Source: Streptomyces olindensis (GTDB taxonomy: Bacteria; Actinomycetota; Actinomycetes; Streptomycetales; Streptomycetaceae). Taken from it: DNA of 64,000 nt. Within the stretch, counting starts at the first letter, position 1. The number at the start of each line of letters is the position of its first letter. The notes beneath the pieces are model-generated. The model made no database searches. It had not been told where the DNA came from and saw only the letters and a program-made list of their open reading frames with translations. Where the stretch lies: positions 124,001 to 188,000 of the forward strand of contig JJOH01000095.1 in the NCBI GenBank assembly GCA_000696115.1, in the 5' to 3' direction. Position numbers and translations under genes: made by a program. Positions 28,501 to 37,016 of the stretch are shown here, in pieces.

Positions 28501-28521
28501 ACTCCCGTCCCACCCACTTGA
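25501..28521 (+). CDS. cdgC: membrane PAS-GGDEF-degenerate EAL protein, CdgC-like diguanylate cyclase
   Basis: About 1006 residues from GTG 25501, which has GGGAGG 6 nt upstream. The frame is open upstream to 25108, but that part is low-complexity with poor GC3. The N terminus has roughly ten hydrophobic segments. A PAS domain follows from about residue 401 (SSDVIMIAAPSGILRYVS), then GGDEF at 609-613 with an intact RxxD inhibitory site at 600-603. A last EAL-like domain has lost key residues: EAL is SAQ (742-744), VNxS is VRMS and DDFG is DGFG. It should synthesise c-di-GMP rather than degrade it. The position before ilvB matches, from memory, the S. coelicolor gene called cdgC. Confidence 0.85.
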   Translation: MSAPPTPAPTLDGELRAQSPSPRALLPRTPAPGPRPGPALRLVLALVCAAYTVGCALGWGSYEMALIMGDFGLSAAAGAAAVSCVLYARNRCTRLRPAWLLFGLSSAMAALGNLVWGWYEVVLGQPVPSPSYADLFFLCFAPPAIVGLLVLAKRPVRKAGWVCLALDAWLIGGSLLTLAWSLALAQAAKTEGPGVAHIALSLAYPLLDIALISMVFALHFRRSAVNRTAINTAISGMALTLVCDALFTSPLMHDSYRSGHLLDAGWFAGSLLLAYAPWAAPRTPDIDRHDPDRQSTAGPTCVVREHVPGQRSGPHPHLPLPGGELGRYPAARPIAGSLAALTPYLAAAVCTLGILYNVLNGRSVDRVVLITGGTVVLALVVRQGIMLLDNITLTQELAQKENHFRSLVQGSSDVIMIAAPSGILRYVSPAAAGVYGRPAEELVGTELAHLIHPEDLGCVVYEVRRFLAADPVEEPTTRIECRFRSGDGGWLNVESTVNRHHGGLIFNSRDVTERVRLQAQLQHNAEHDPLTDLPNRVLFTRRVQQALSGRRASDRGVALRNTAVLFIDLDGFKAVNDTIGHQAGDELLIQAARRLQDSVRQGDTASRLGGDEFAALIVGDNTRDREARQRHILELADRLRTTLSQPYDIDGNDVRVNASIGVAFAEAGLGAGELLRNADLAMYRAKAGGKGRVELYKPQMQQDVVRKAELATRLRAALHDGEFALLHQPVVRLEDGRISSVSAQARWRSSQGVLFTPAEFLRVAEDSDKTAELGRWMIEEAVEQAAERHATGLSAPVVVRMSARRLLDKSMPLGSVEALLTRHGLPSGSLIIELSDADPRVPLDELERRLGALRRVGVRIALDGFGSGCAAITALRRLPVDILKLDRGLVEGVVESARLHKITSGLLRIAGDLGLQSVAEGVDLPEQVVALRAMGCTHGQGMAFSGPLDEYRLRRALAAGHYPVPNGSAEPAFAGGAPRVYSSGVSAVIGGGTALRSHNETPVPPT

Positions 28522-28554
28522 CAGTGAGTGCGTGCCGGGGGGAGGGTCTGTGCC

Positions 28555-28596
28555 ATGCGCACCCGAATTCTCGTACTTGGAAAGCGCGTCGGCTGA
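28555..28596 (+). CDS. ilvB attenuator leader peptide
   Basis: A 13-residue ORF, MRTRILVLGKRVG, starting at ATG 28555 with a GGGGGGAGGG ribosome site about 8-10 nt upstream. It contains Ile-Leu-Val-Leu in a row using ATT, CTC, GTA and CTT, of which ATT, GTA and CTT are rare in high-GC genomes. Ribosome stalling here under branched-chain amino acid shortage would prevent the downstream terminator from forming. Confidence 0.85.
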   Translation: MRTRILVLGKRVG

Positions 28597-28670
28597 CGCT
28601 GAGCCTCGACCGCTCAGCGACCCCACCCGGCGCGCTCCCCTCGCTTGCCTTATGGCACGAGGGGTTTTTT
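28597..28670 (+). promoter_or_regulatory. transcription attenuator of the ilvBNC operon
   Basis: Right after the leader stop is a perfect 7-bp hairpin (CGCTGAG 28597-28603 with CTCAGCG 28613-28619). It is followed by a terminator at 28637-28670: CCCCTCG and TGCC pairing with GGCA and CGAGGGG, then six T. This is the classical pause-hairpin plus terminator arrangement. A CATAAT -10-like hexamer at 28492-28497, inside the 3' end of cdgC, could drive this leader. Confidence 0.85.
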
Positions 28671-28745
28671 GTTGCACAGGCGCCCTCCGTGCAGCAGCCG
28701 AAGACCGTACAAATCTCGCAAAAACCCTCAGCATCTGAGAAGAGA

Positions 28746-30599
28746 ATGCCGATGACCGAGCAGGCCACCGGGGCCCATCACCCGCAGCCCCGGCCCCGAT
28801 CCGGAGGACAGCACTCCGCCCCCGAGCAGGTGACGGGCGCGCAGTCCCTCATCCGCTCCCTCGAGGAGGTCGGCGCCGACACGGTATTCGGCATTCCCGG
28901 CGGTGCGATCCTCCCGGCCTACGACCCGCTGATGGACTCCACCAGGGTGCGCCACGTCCTGGTCCGCCACGAGCAGGGCGCCGGCCACGCCGCCACCGGC
29001 TACGCGCAGGCCACCGGCAAGGTCGGCGTCTGCATGGCCACCTCCGGCCCCGGCGCCACCAACCTGGTCACCCCGATCGCCGACGCGCACATGGACTCCG
29101 TGCCGCTGGTCGCGATCACCGGCCAGGTGGCGTCCAAGGCGATCGGCACGGACGCCTTCCAGGAGGCGGACATCGTCGGCATCACCATGCCGATCACCAA
29201 GCACAACTTCCTCGTCACCAAGGCCGAGGACATCCCGCGGATCATCGCGCAGGCGTTCCACATCGCCTCCACCGGCCGTCCCGGCCCGGTCCTGGTCGAC
29301 ATCGCCAAGGACGCCCTCCAGGCGAAGACGACCTTCTCCTGGCCGCCCACCATGGACCTGCCCGGCTACCGCCCGGTCACCAAGCCGCACGCCAAGCAGA
29401 TCCGCGAGGCCGCCAAGCTGATCACCCAGGCCCGCCGGCCCGTGCTGTACGTCGGCGGCGGCGTGCTCAAGGCCCGGGCCACCGCCGAGCTGAAGGTCCT
29501 CGCCGAGCTGACCGGCGCGCCCGTCACCACCACCCTGATGGCGCTCGGCGCGTTCCCCGACAACCACCCGCAGCACCTGGGCATGCCCGGCATGCACGGC
29601 TCGGTGGCCGCCGTCACCGGCCTGCAGAAGGCCGACCTGATCGTCGCCCTCGGCGCCCGCTTCGACGACCGCGTCACCGGCAAGCTGGACAGCTTCGCCC
29701 CGTTCGCCAAGATCGTCCACGCGGACATCGACCCCGCCGAGATCGGCAAGAACCGCGCCGCCGACGTGCCGATCGTCGGTGACGCCCGCGAGGTCATCGC
29801 CGACCTGATCCAGGCCGTGCAGAAGGAGCACAGCGAGGGCCACCAGGGCGACTACAGCATGTGGTGGAACGACCTGAACCGCTGGCGCGAGACCTACCCG
29901 CTCGGCTACGACCAGCCCGACGACGGCTCGCTCTCCCCGCAAGCGGTCATCGAGCGCATCGGGCAGCTCGCGCCCGAGGGCACGATCTTCGCGGCGGGCG
30001 TCGGCCAGCATCAGATGTGGGCCGCCCACTTCATCGAGTACGACAAGCCGGGCACCTGGCTGAACTCCGGCGGCGCCGGAACCATGGGCTACGCCGTCCC
30101 GGCCGCCATGGGCGCCAAGGCCGGGGCCCCCGAGCGGGCCGTCTGGGCCATCGACGGCGACGGCTGCTTCCAGATGACCAACCAGGAGCTCACCACCTGC
30201 GCCCTGAACAACATCCCGATCAAGGTCGCCGTCATCAACAACGGCGCCCTCGGGATGGTCCGCCAGTGGCAGACCCTCTTCTACAACCAGCGGTACTCCA
30301 ACACCGTCCTGCACTCCGGCCCGGACGACGTCAACCCGGAGGCCCGCGGCACCCGCGTCCCCGACTTCGTGAAGCTGTCGGAGGCCATGGGCTGCTACGC
30401 CATCCGCTGCGAGTCCCCGGAGGACCTCGACAAGGTCATCGAAGAGGCGAACTCCATCAACGACCGCCCCGTCGTCGTCGACTTCATCGTCCACGAGGAC
30501 GCGATGGTCTGGCCGATGGTCGCCGCCGGCACCTCCAACGACGAGATCATGGCCGCCCGGGACGTCCGCCCCGACTTCGGCGACAACGAAGACGACTGA
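28746..30599 (+). CDS. ilvB: acetolactate synthase large subunit
   Basis: A 617-residue ThDP- and FAD-dependent acetohydroxyacid synthase catalytic subunit, first common enzyme of valine, leucine and isoleucine synthesis. The ThDP-activating Glu is at about residue 76 in RHEQGAGHAA. A quinone/FAD-type middle domain follows, and the C-terminal ThDP motif is GDGCFQMTNQEL followed by NNGALGM. The ATG at 28746 was chosen; a second ATG at 28752 is equally possible, behind a GAGAAGAGA ribosome site. The operon ilvB-ilvN-ilvC is controlled by the attenuator just upstream. Confidence 0.97.
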   Translation: MPMTEQATGAHHPQPRPRSGGQHSAPEQVTGAQSLIRSLEEVGADTVFGIPGGAILPAYDPLMDSTRVRHVLVRHEQGAGHAATGYAQATGKVGVCMATSGPGATNLVTPIADAHMDSVPLVAITGQVASKAIGTDAFQEADIVGITMPITKHNFLVTKAEDIPRIIAQAFHIASTGRPGPVLVDIAKDALQAKTTFSWPPTMDLPGYRPVTKPHAKQIREAAKLITQARRPVLYVGGGVLKARATAELKVLAELTGAPVTTTLMALGAFPDNHPQHLGMPGMHGSVAAVTGLQKADLIVALGARFDDRVTGKLDSFAPFAKIVHADIDPAEIGKNRAADVPIVGDAREVIADLIQAVQKEHSEGHQGDYSMWWNDLNRWRETYPLGYDQPDDGSLSPQAVIERIGQLAPEGTIFAAGVGQHQMWAAHFIEYDKPGTWLNSGGAGTMGYAVPAAMGAKAGAPERAVWAIDGDGCFQMTNQELTTCALNNIPIKVAVINNGALGMVRQWQTLFYNQRYSNTVLHSGPDDVNPEARGTRVPDFVKLSEAMGCYAIRCESPEDLDKVIEEANSINDRPVVVDFIVHEDAMVWPMVAAGTSNDEIMAARDVRPDFGDNEDD

Positions 30600-30634
30600 G
30601 AGCCCCCAGGACTTTCAAGCAGAGGAAGCAGACC

Positions 30635-31159
30635 ATGTCCAAGCACACGCTCTCCGTCCTGGTGGAGAACACGCCCGGCATCCTCGCCCGGATCGCCGCC
30701 CTGTTCTCCCGCCGCGGCTTCAACATCGACTCGCTCGCGGTCGGCGTCACCGAGCACCCCGACATCTCCCGCATCACCATCGTCGTGGGCGTGGAGGACC
30801 TGCCGCTGGAGCAGGTCACCAAGCAGCTCAACAAGCTCGTCAACGTGCTGAAGATCGTCGAGCTGGAGCCGTCGCAGGCGGTGCAGCGCGAACTCGTCCT
30901 GGTGAAGGTGCGCGCCGACAACGAGACGCGCTCCCAGATCGTCGAGATCGTCCAGCTGTTCCGCGCCAAGACCGTCGACGTCTCCCCGGAGGCCGTCACC
31001 ATCGAGGCCACCGGATCCGGCGAGAAGCTGTCCGCGATGCTGAAGATGCTGGAGCCGTACGGCATCAAGGAACTCGTCCAGTCCGGCACGATCGCGATCG
31101 GCCGCGGCGCCCGTTCCATCACGGACCGGTCGCTGCGCGCCCTGGACCGGTCGGCGTAA
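30635..31159 (+). CDS. ilvN: acetolactate synthase regulatory subunit
   Basis: A 174-residue regulatory subunit with an N-terminal ACT domain (LSVLVENTPGILARIAALF and GFNIDSLAVG) and the ALS C-terminal domain (RELVLVKVRA onward). It binds valine and related amino acids and confers feedback inhibition and full activity on IlvB. The ATG at 30635 has AGAGGAAG upstream. It lies 35 nt after ilvB and about 120 nt before ilvC. Length is normal. Confidence 0.97.
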   Translation: MSKHTLSVLVENTPGILARIAALFSRRGFNIDSLAVGVTEHPDISRITIVVGVEDLPLEQVTKQLNKLVNVLKIVELEPSQAVQRELVLVKVRADNETRSQIVEIVQLFRAKTVDVSPEAVTIEATGSGEKLSAMLKMLEPYGIKELVQSGTIAIGRGARSITDRSLRALDRSA

Positions 31160-31280
31160 GACGGAAGAAGGGCGGTCGGCGCGTCGTCGGCCGCCCGTAT
31201 TCCGAGACCCCCAGACTTCCCTTCCGCCCCCCGTCATACGGTGGGACGCAACACCTGCACTCCCGAGGAGAGAACCCAAA

Positions 31281-32279
<999 letters not shown>

Positions 32280-32285
32280 GCCCCC

Positions 32286-32324
32286 GGGCCCGGCCGCGGC
32301 AGCGACGCCGCGGCCGGGCCCTTT
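32286..32324 (+). terminator. terminator of the ilvBNC operon
   Basis: A perfect 15-bp stem (32286-32300 with 32307-32321) has a 6-nt loop and is followed by TTT. It begins 6 nt after the ilvC stop. Confidence 0.9.
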
Positions 32325-32499
32325 CTCGTCCGGGTGATCCTTCCGCAGAGGCGTAAGACGCCCCTCGTCGCACCACTACACTGCTGCATATATACGCGTC
32401 AGGCCCACAGCGTCGTGCGTCTTCCACGCGGCAAGCACCCCTCCACCGCCTGCGGCCGTCGGGACGGCCGTCCGCAGCACTGGACTTGTGAGGACTCAC

Positions 32500-34089
32500 G
32501 TGAGCTCGAAACCCGTCGTACTCATCGCTGAAGAGCTGTCGCCCGCCACCGTCGACGCGCTGGGCCCGGACTTCGAGATCCGGCACTGCAACGGCGCGGA
32601 CCGCGCCGAGCTGCTCCCCGCCATCGCCGAGGTCGACGCGATCCTGATCCGCTCGGCCACCAAGGTCGACGCCGAGGCGATCGCGGCCGCGAACAAGCTC
32701 AAGGTCGTCGCACGAGCCGGCGTCGGCCTGGACAACGTGGACGTCTCCGCCGCCACCAAGGCCGGCGTGATGGTCGTCAACGCCCCCACCTCGAACATCG
32801 TGACCGCCGCCGAGCTGGCCTGCGGTCTCCTCCTCGCCACGGCCCGCAACATCCCGCAGGCCAACGCCGCGCTGAAGAACGGCGAGTGGAAGCGCAGCAA
32901 GTACACGGGTGTCGAGCTGGCCGAGAAGACCCTCGGCGTCGTCGGCCTCGGCCGCATCGGCGCGCTCGTCGCGCAGCGCATGTCCGCCTTCGGCATGAAG
33001 GTCGTCGCCTACGACCCCTACGTGCAGCCCGCCCGGGCCGCGCAGATGGGCGTCAAGGTGCTCTCGCTGGACGAGCTGCTGGAGGTCTCCGACTTCATCA
33101 CCGTCCACCTCCCCAAGACGCCCGAGACCCTCGGTCTGATCGGCGACGAGGCGCTGCGCAAGGTCAAGCCGAGCGTGCGCATCGTCAACGCCGCGCGCGG
33201 CGGGATCGTCGACGAGGAGGCGCTGTACTCGGCGCTGAAGGAGGGCCGGGTCGCCGGTGCCGGCCTCGACGTCTACGCGAAGGAGCCCTGCACGGACTCC
33301 CCGCTGTTCGAGTTCGACCAGGTCGTCGCCACCCCGCACCTCGGTGCCTCCACGGACGAGGCGCAGGAGAAGGCCGGTATCGCCGTCGCCCGCTCGGTGC
33401 GCCTCGCGCTCGCCGGTGAGCTCGTGCCGGACGCGGTGAACGTGCAGGGCGGTGTCATCGCCGAGGACGTCAAGCCCGGTCTGCCGCTGGCCGAGCGCCT
33501 GGGCCGGATCTTCACCGCGCTCGCCGGCGAGGTCGCGGTCCGCCTGGACGTCGAGGTCTACGGCGAGATCACCCAGCACGACGTGAAGGTGCTGGAGCTG
33601 TCCGCCCTCAAGGGCGTCTTCGAGGACGTCGTCGACGAGACGGTGTCGTACGTCAACGCCCCGCTGTTCGCCCAGGAGCGCGGTGTCGAGGTGCGCCTGA
33701 CCACCAGCTCCGAGGCGAGCGAGCACCGCAACGTCGTCACCGTGCGCGGCACCCTCGCCGACGGCGAGGAGGTGTCGGTCTCCGGCACGCTGGCCGGTCC
33801 GAAGCACCTCCAGAAGATCGTCGCCGTCGGGGACTACGACGTGGACCTCGCGCTCGCCGACCACATGGTGGTGCTGCGGTACGAGGACCGGCCGGGTGTC
33901 GTCGGCACGGTCGGCCGCATCCTCGGCGAGGCGGGCATCAACATCGCCGGCATGCAGGTGTCGCGTGCGGCCGCCGGTGGCGAGGCGCTGGCCGTGCTGA
34001 CCGTGGACGACACGGTCAACCCGGGCGTGCTGGCCGAGGTCGCGGCGGAGATCGGTGCCACGTCCGCCCGGTCGGTGAACCTGGTGTGA
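32500..34089 (+). CDS. serA: D-3-phosphoglycerate dehydrogenase
   Basis: A 529-residue type I phosphoglycerate dehydrogenase, first enzyme of serine synthesis. The N-terminal two-domain dehydrogenase part has VGLGRIGALVA as the NAD motif. The catalytic Arg is in NAARGGIVDE, Glu in AKEPC and His in TPHLGAST. An ASB intervening domain of about 130 residues follows, then an ACT domain that normally senses serine. GTG 32500 was chosen over GTG 32488 because GAGGA precedes it and homologues begin SSKPVVLIAEEL. The 220-nt upstream gap holds the ilvC terminator, an AT-rich TATATA near 32390 and a GC hairpin (about 32449-32476) of unknown role. Confidence 0.96.
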   Translation: MSSKPVVLIAEELSPATVDALGPDFEIRHCNGADRAELLPAIAEVDAILIRSATKVDAEAIAAANKLKVVARAGVGLDNVDVSAATKAGVMVVNAPTSNIVTAAELACGLLLATARNIPQANAALKNGEWKRSKYTGVELAEKTLGVVGLGRIGALVAQRMSAFGMKVVAYDPYVQPARAAQMGVKVLSLDELLEVSDFITVHLPKTPETLGLIGDEALRKVKPSVRIVNAARGGIVDEEALYSALKEGRVAGAGLDVYAKEPCTDSPLFEFDQVVATPHLGASTDEAQEKAGIAVARSVRLALAGELVPDAVNVQGGVIAEDVKPGLPLAERLGRIFTALAGEVAVRLDVEVYGEITQHDVKVLELSALKGVFEDVVDETVSYVNAPLFAQERGVEVRLTTSSEASEHRNVVTVRGTLADGEEVSVSGTLAGPKHLQKIVAVGDYDVDLALADHMVVLRYEDRPGVVGTVGRILGEAGINIAGMQVSRAAAGGEALAVLTVDDTVNPGVLAEVAAEIGATSARSVNLV

Positions 34090-34095
34090 CCTTCC

Positions 34096-34112
34096 CGGGG
34101 GCTCCGCCCCCG
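34096..34112. repeat. 17-bp intergenic hairpin element, copy 1
   Basis: CGGGGGCTCCGCCCCCG, a 7-bp stem with TCC loop, lies 6 nt after the serA stop. An identical 17-mer occurs at 52049-52065, 14 nt after the ilvE stop. From memory such GGGGCTCCGCCCC elements are common after Streptomyces genes. Confidence 0.8.
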
Positions 34113-34142
34113 AGCCCCCGTTCGCCCTGAACGGGCTCCTCC

Positions 34143-35684
34143 TCAAGCGCCGGACGGGCTGACCACCTCAGCCCGTCCGGCGTTCTCCTGTATCTGGGCC
34201 TGTCGCAGGGTCACCGCCGCGGCTACCGCCGCCCCGGCCAGCAGCACCGCGCCCGTGATCGCCGCCGCGTTCATCCCGCTGGTGAACGCCTCCCGCGCCG
34301 CCGTCGCCAGGGCGTCTCCCGCGCGCCCCGGCGTCCGGTCGGCGACGGCCAGGGCGCCGCCCAGTGTCTCGTGGGCCGCAGTGGGGGCCGAGGCCGGGAT
34401 CTCGTGGCGGTAGACGGCCGTACCGATGGAGCCGAGGAACGCCATGCTCAGCGCGCCGCCGAACTCCGTGCCGGTCTCCAGCAGGGACGAGGCCGCGCCG
34501 GCCTTCTCCACGGGAGCTGCGCTCAGGGCCAGGTCCGCCACCTGGGACATGACGGCGACGATGCCGCAGGCCAGGACGCCGCAGGCGGCCAGCAGCAGCC
34601 AGAGGGAGTCCGTTCCGGCCAGGGCCAGCATCACGTAGCCGCACGCGGCGACGGCGAAGCCCGCGCCGACGACGTGAGCGCGCGGCACGCCCCGCTGCAC
34701 GAGCTGTGCGCCGACCAGGGCCGCGAGCCCGATAGGCACCGACGGCAGCAGACTCCACAGCGCTGCTTCGAGGGGGCTCTTGCCCAGGACCGACTGGAGG
34801 TACTGGGTCGTGAAGTACGCCGAGCCCATCATGCCGAAGGCGGCGGCGAGGTTGAGGACGACGGCCGGGGTGAAGCCGCGACGCCGGAACAGTTCCGGCG
34901 AGACCAGCGGGGACACCGCCGTGCGCTGGCGCTGGACGAACAGGGCGGCGAACAGCAGGCCGACCGTCACCGACATCACGTACCGCACGTTCCAGCCCTC
35001 CGACGCGAGCTCCTTCAGGCCGTAGATCACGGGGAGCACCGCTGCCATCGACAGGGGGACGCTCAGCCGGTCGAAGCGGCCGGGGCGCGGGTTGCGTGAC
35101 TCGGGGAGCAGGACGGGACCCAGGACCAGGAGCAGCACCATCGCGGGCAGGTTGACCAGGAAGACCGAGCCCCACCAGAAGTGCTCGACCAGCACACCGC
35201 TCATCACCGAGCCGAGCGCGATGCCGGCCGTCATCACACCGGACCACACACCGATCGCCTTGGTGCGCTGCGCGGGGTCGGTGAACATCGTCCGCACCAG
35301 TGCCATCGTCGACGGCATCAGCGTCGCGCCGCCGATACCGAGGACCGCGCGGGCGGCGATCAGGGTCTCGGCGCTGTTCGCATAGGCCGCGACCAGGGAG
35401 GCCGCACCGAAGGCCGCGGCTCCGATCAGCAGGAGCCTGCGGCGGCCGATGCGGTCGCCGAGCGAGCCCATGGTCATCAGCAGACCGGCCAGTACGAAGC
35501 CGTAGATGTCGAAGATCCACAGCTGCTGGGTGGCGCTCGGCTCCAGATCCGCGCTGATCGCGGGGACCGCGAAGTACAGGACCGACACGTCCATCGAGAC
35601 CAGCAGCAGCGGCAGCATCAGCACGCCGAGAGCCGTCCATTCGCGACGGCCGGCGAGGGCGGGAGGGTGCGCTTTCGTCGTCAT
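34143..35684 (-). CDS. MFS drug-efflux transporter (DHA2, 14-helix type)
   Basis: A 513-residue major facilitator with about 14 hydrophobic helices, the DHA2 (SmvA/LfrA-like) layout used for proton-driven export of drugs and dyes. Motif A is GSLGDRIGRRRLLL between helices 2 and 3, the helix-1 segment is MDVSVLYFAVPAI, and helix 5 has GVMTAGIALGSVMSG corresponding to antiporter motif C. Its 3' end forms part of the hairpin at 34148-34182. It diverges from a TetR gene over 86 nt that contains a palindrome, so control by that repressor is likely. The substrate is unknown. Confidence 0.9.
   Translation of the reverse strand: MTTKAHPPALAGRREWTALGVLMLPLLLVSMDVSVLYFAVPAISADLEPSATQQLWIFDIYGFVLAGLLMTMGSLGDRIGRRRLLLIGAAAFGAASLVAAYANSAETLIAARAVLGIGGATLMPSTMALVRTMFTDPAQRTKAIGVWSGVMTAGIALGSVMSGVLVEHFWWGSVFLVNLPAMVLLLVLGPVLLPESRNPRPGRFDRLSVPLSMAAVLPVIYGLKELASEGWNVRYVMSVTVGLLFAALFVQRQRTAVSPLVSPELFRRRGFTPAVVLNLAAAFGMMGSAYFTTQYLQSVLGKSPLEAALWSLLPSVPIGLAALVGAQLVQRGVPRAHVVGAGFAVAACGYVMLALAGTDSLWLLLAACGVLACGIVAVMSQVADLALSAAPVEKAGAASSLLETGTEFGGALSMAFLGSIGTAVYRHEIPASAPTAAHETLGGALAVADRTPGRAGDALATAAREAFTSGMNAAAITGAVLLAGAAVAAAVTLRQAQIQENAGRAEVVSPSGA
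34148..34182. terminator. terminator overlapping the MFS gene 3' end
   Basis: A perfect 15-bp stem (34148-34162 with 34168-34182) has a CCACC loop and is followed on the plus strand by TTCTCCT. It stops serA transcription. Its sequence also encodes the last codons of the convergent MFS gene. Confidence 0.8.
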
Positions 35685-35699
35685 GAGCAGGACTGTACG

Positions 35700-35714
35700 A
35701 GCGTATTAAACGCT
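35700..35714. promoter_or_regulatory. candidate TetR operator in the tetR-MFS divergon
   Basis: AGCGT-ATTAA-ACGCT is a 5-5-5 inverted repeat within an AT-rich stretch of the 86-nt divergent spacer, close to the MFS start. A TAGAGT -10-like hexamer for the tetR gene is at 35757-35762. Binding by the adjacent TetR protein is inference. Confidence 0.5.
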
Positions 35715-35770
35715 TGTCTAGTACGCCTGTATAAGACGTGCGTATGGACGCTGGAGTAGAGTGAGGCGGC

Positions 35771-36349
35771 ATGGGACACCGTGAGGATCTGCTCGAGGGC
35801 GCCAAGCGCTGCCTGCTGGCGAAGGGCTTCCTGCGCACGACCGCGCGCGACATCGTCAAGGAGTCGGGGGCCAACCTGGCGTCGATCGGCTACCACTACG
35901 GCTCGAAGGACGCGCTGCTGGCGCAGGCGTACATCGAGATGGTGGAGGGGATGTCCGAGACCTTCGAGGGCGGTGGCGAGCTGCGCGGGGAGCCGGGATC
36001 GCTGGAGCGGTTCGCCGAGGTGTGGGCGAACATCATCTCCACCATGCGGGACCCCGGGTCGATGTGGCGGCTCAGCATGGAGATCGTGGCCATGGGCGAC
36101 CAACTGCCGGAGGTGCGGGAGCATCTGGCGCGGGCCCAGCGGGGCGGCGCGCGCGGCATCGTCACGCTCTTCCACGGCGGGCACGAGGACGACGTGCCCG
36201 AGGAGCGGGTGGACACCCTCGGGTACTTCTACCTGACACTGATGATGGGCCTCATGGCGCAGTGGACCTTCGATCCGAAGAGCGCGCCCGAGGCCGGCCG
36301 GCTCGCCGAGGGGCTGCGTCAGGTGATCGAGGCCGCTACCCGGACGTGA
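35771..36349 (+). CDS. TetR-family regulator, probably of the divergent MFS pump
   Basis: A 192-residue TetR repressor. The N-terminal helix-turn-helix spans about residues 8-50, with TTARDIVKESGANLASIGYHYGSKDALL as its recognition region. The C-terminal ligand domain has no assignable specificity. It lies divergent to a DHA2 transporter, the usual repressor-pump arrangement. Its 3' end overlaps the convergent ABC ATPase gene by 14 bp (36336-36349). The start codon is 8 nt after a TAGAGT hexamer, so the message may be leaderless. Confidence 0.88.
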   Translation: MGHREDLLEGAKRCLLAKGFLRTTARDIVKESGANLASIGYHYGSKDALLAQAYIEMVEGMSETFEGGGELRGEPGSLERFAEVWANIISTMRDPGSMWRLSMEIVAMGDQLPEVREHLARAQRGGARGIVTLFHGGHEDDVPEERVDTLGYFYLTLMMGLMAQWTFDPKSAPEAGRLAEGLRQVIEAATRT

Positions 36350-37016
36350 CGCGGCCCTCCCGCATCTCGATCACCCGGTCCGCGACGTGCCGGACGACCG
36401 CCCGGTCGTGGCAGATGAACAGGTAGCCGAGGCCCAGGTCGTCCTGGAGGTCGGCGAGCAGGTTCAGCACCCCCGCGCGCACCGACGGGTCGAGTGAGGA
36501 CACGGGCTCGTCCAGGACCAGCAGGCGCGGGTCCGAGGCGAGGGCGCGGGCGATGCCGGCGCGCTGGCACTGGCCGCCGGACAGCTCGTGCGGCCGGCGG
36601 TCGCCGTACGCGGGGTCCAGGCCGACGCGGTCGAGGAGTTCGGCGACGCGGGCCGGGCCCTGGTCCGGATCCCAGCGACCCTGGACCTTCAGGGGCTCGG
36701 CGATCGCGTCCCGGATGCGGTGGCGGGGACTGAGCGAGCCGTACGGGTCCTGGAAGACGGGCTGCATACGGGGGCGCAGCGGCCGTAGCTCGCTCTCGCT
36801 CAGCGCCGTCAACTCCCGCCCTTCGAAACGGACTGAGCCCTCGGCCGGGCGGCGCAGCAGGAGCACCGCGAGGGCCGTGGAGGACTTGCCGCAGCCGGAC
36901 GGGCCGTTCAGCGCGAGGGTCTCGCCGGCGGCCAGGGAGAAGGAGACGCCGTCCACGGCGGTGACCCGGCCGTAGCGGACGACGAGGTCGCGGACGTCGA
37001 GCAGGGGATCACTCAT
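36336..37016 (-). CDS. ABC transporter ATP-binding protein (DppF/NikE type)
   Basis: A 226-residue ATPase, last gene of the ABC operon. Walker A is GPSGCGKSS, the signature is LSGGQCQRAGIARAL and Walker B is LLVLDEPVSSLDPSVR, all intact, with the switch His in FICHDRAVV. The Q-loop region QPVFQDPYGSLSPRH is typical of the nickel/oligopeptide group. It is shorter than usual because the C-terminal oligopeptide-transporter extension is missing. ATG 37016 overlaps the upstream ATPase stop (ATGA). It should energise the fused permease together with its partner ATPase. Confidence 0.92.
   Translation of the reverse strand: MSDPLLDVRDLVVRYGRVTAVDGVSFSLAAGETLALNGPSGCGKSSTALAVLLLRRPAEGSVRFEGRELTALSESELRPLRPRMQPVFQDPYGSLSPRHRIRDAIAEPLKVQGRWDPDQGPARVAELLDRVGLDPAYGDRRPHELSGGQCQRAGIARALASDPRLLVLDEPVSSLDPSVRAGVLNLLADLQDDLGLGYLFICHDRAVVRHVADRVIEMREGRVTSG

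Noticed and set aside
28518..28523. Perfect TTGACA as the -35 of an ilvB promoter
   Set aside because: No -10-like hexamer occurs 16-18 bp downstream (the sequence is GGAGGG), and such a start would remove the leader ribosome site. The CATAAT at 28492 fits better.
32449..32476. Hairpin just upstream of serA as a possible riboswitch or attenuator
   Set aside because: It is a single GC-rich stem with a bulge, with no leader peptide, no T-run and no recognisable riboswitch core.
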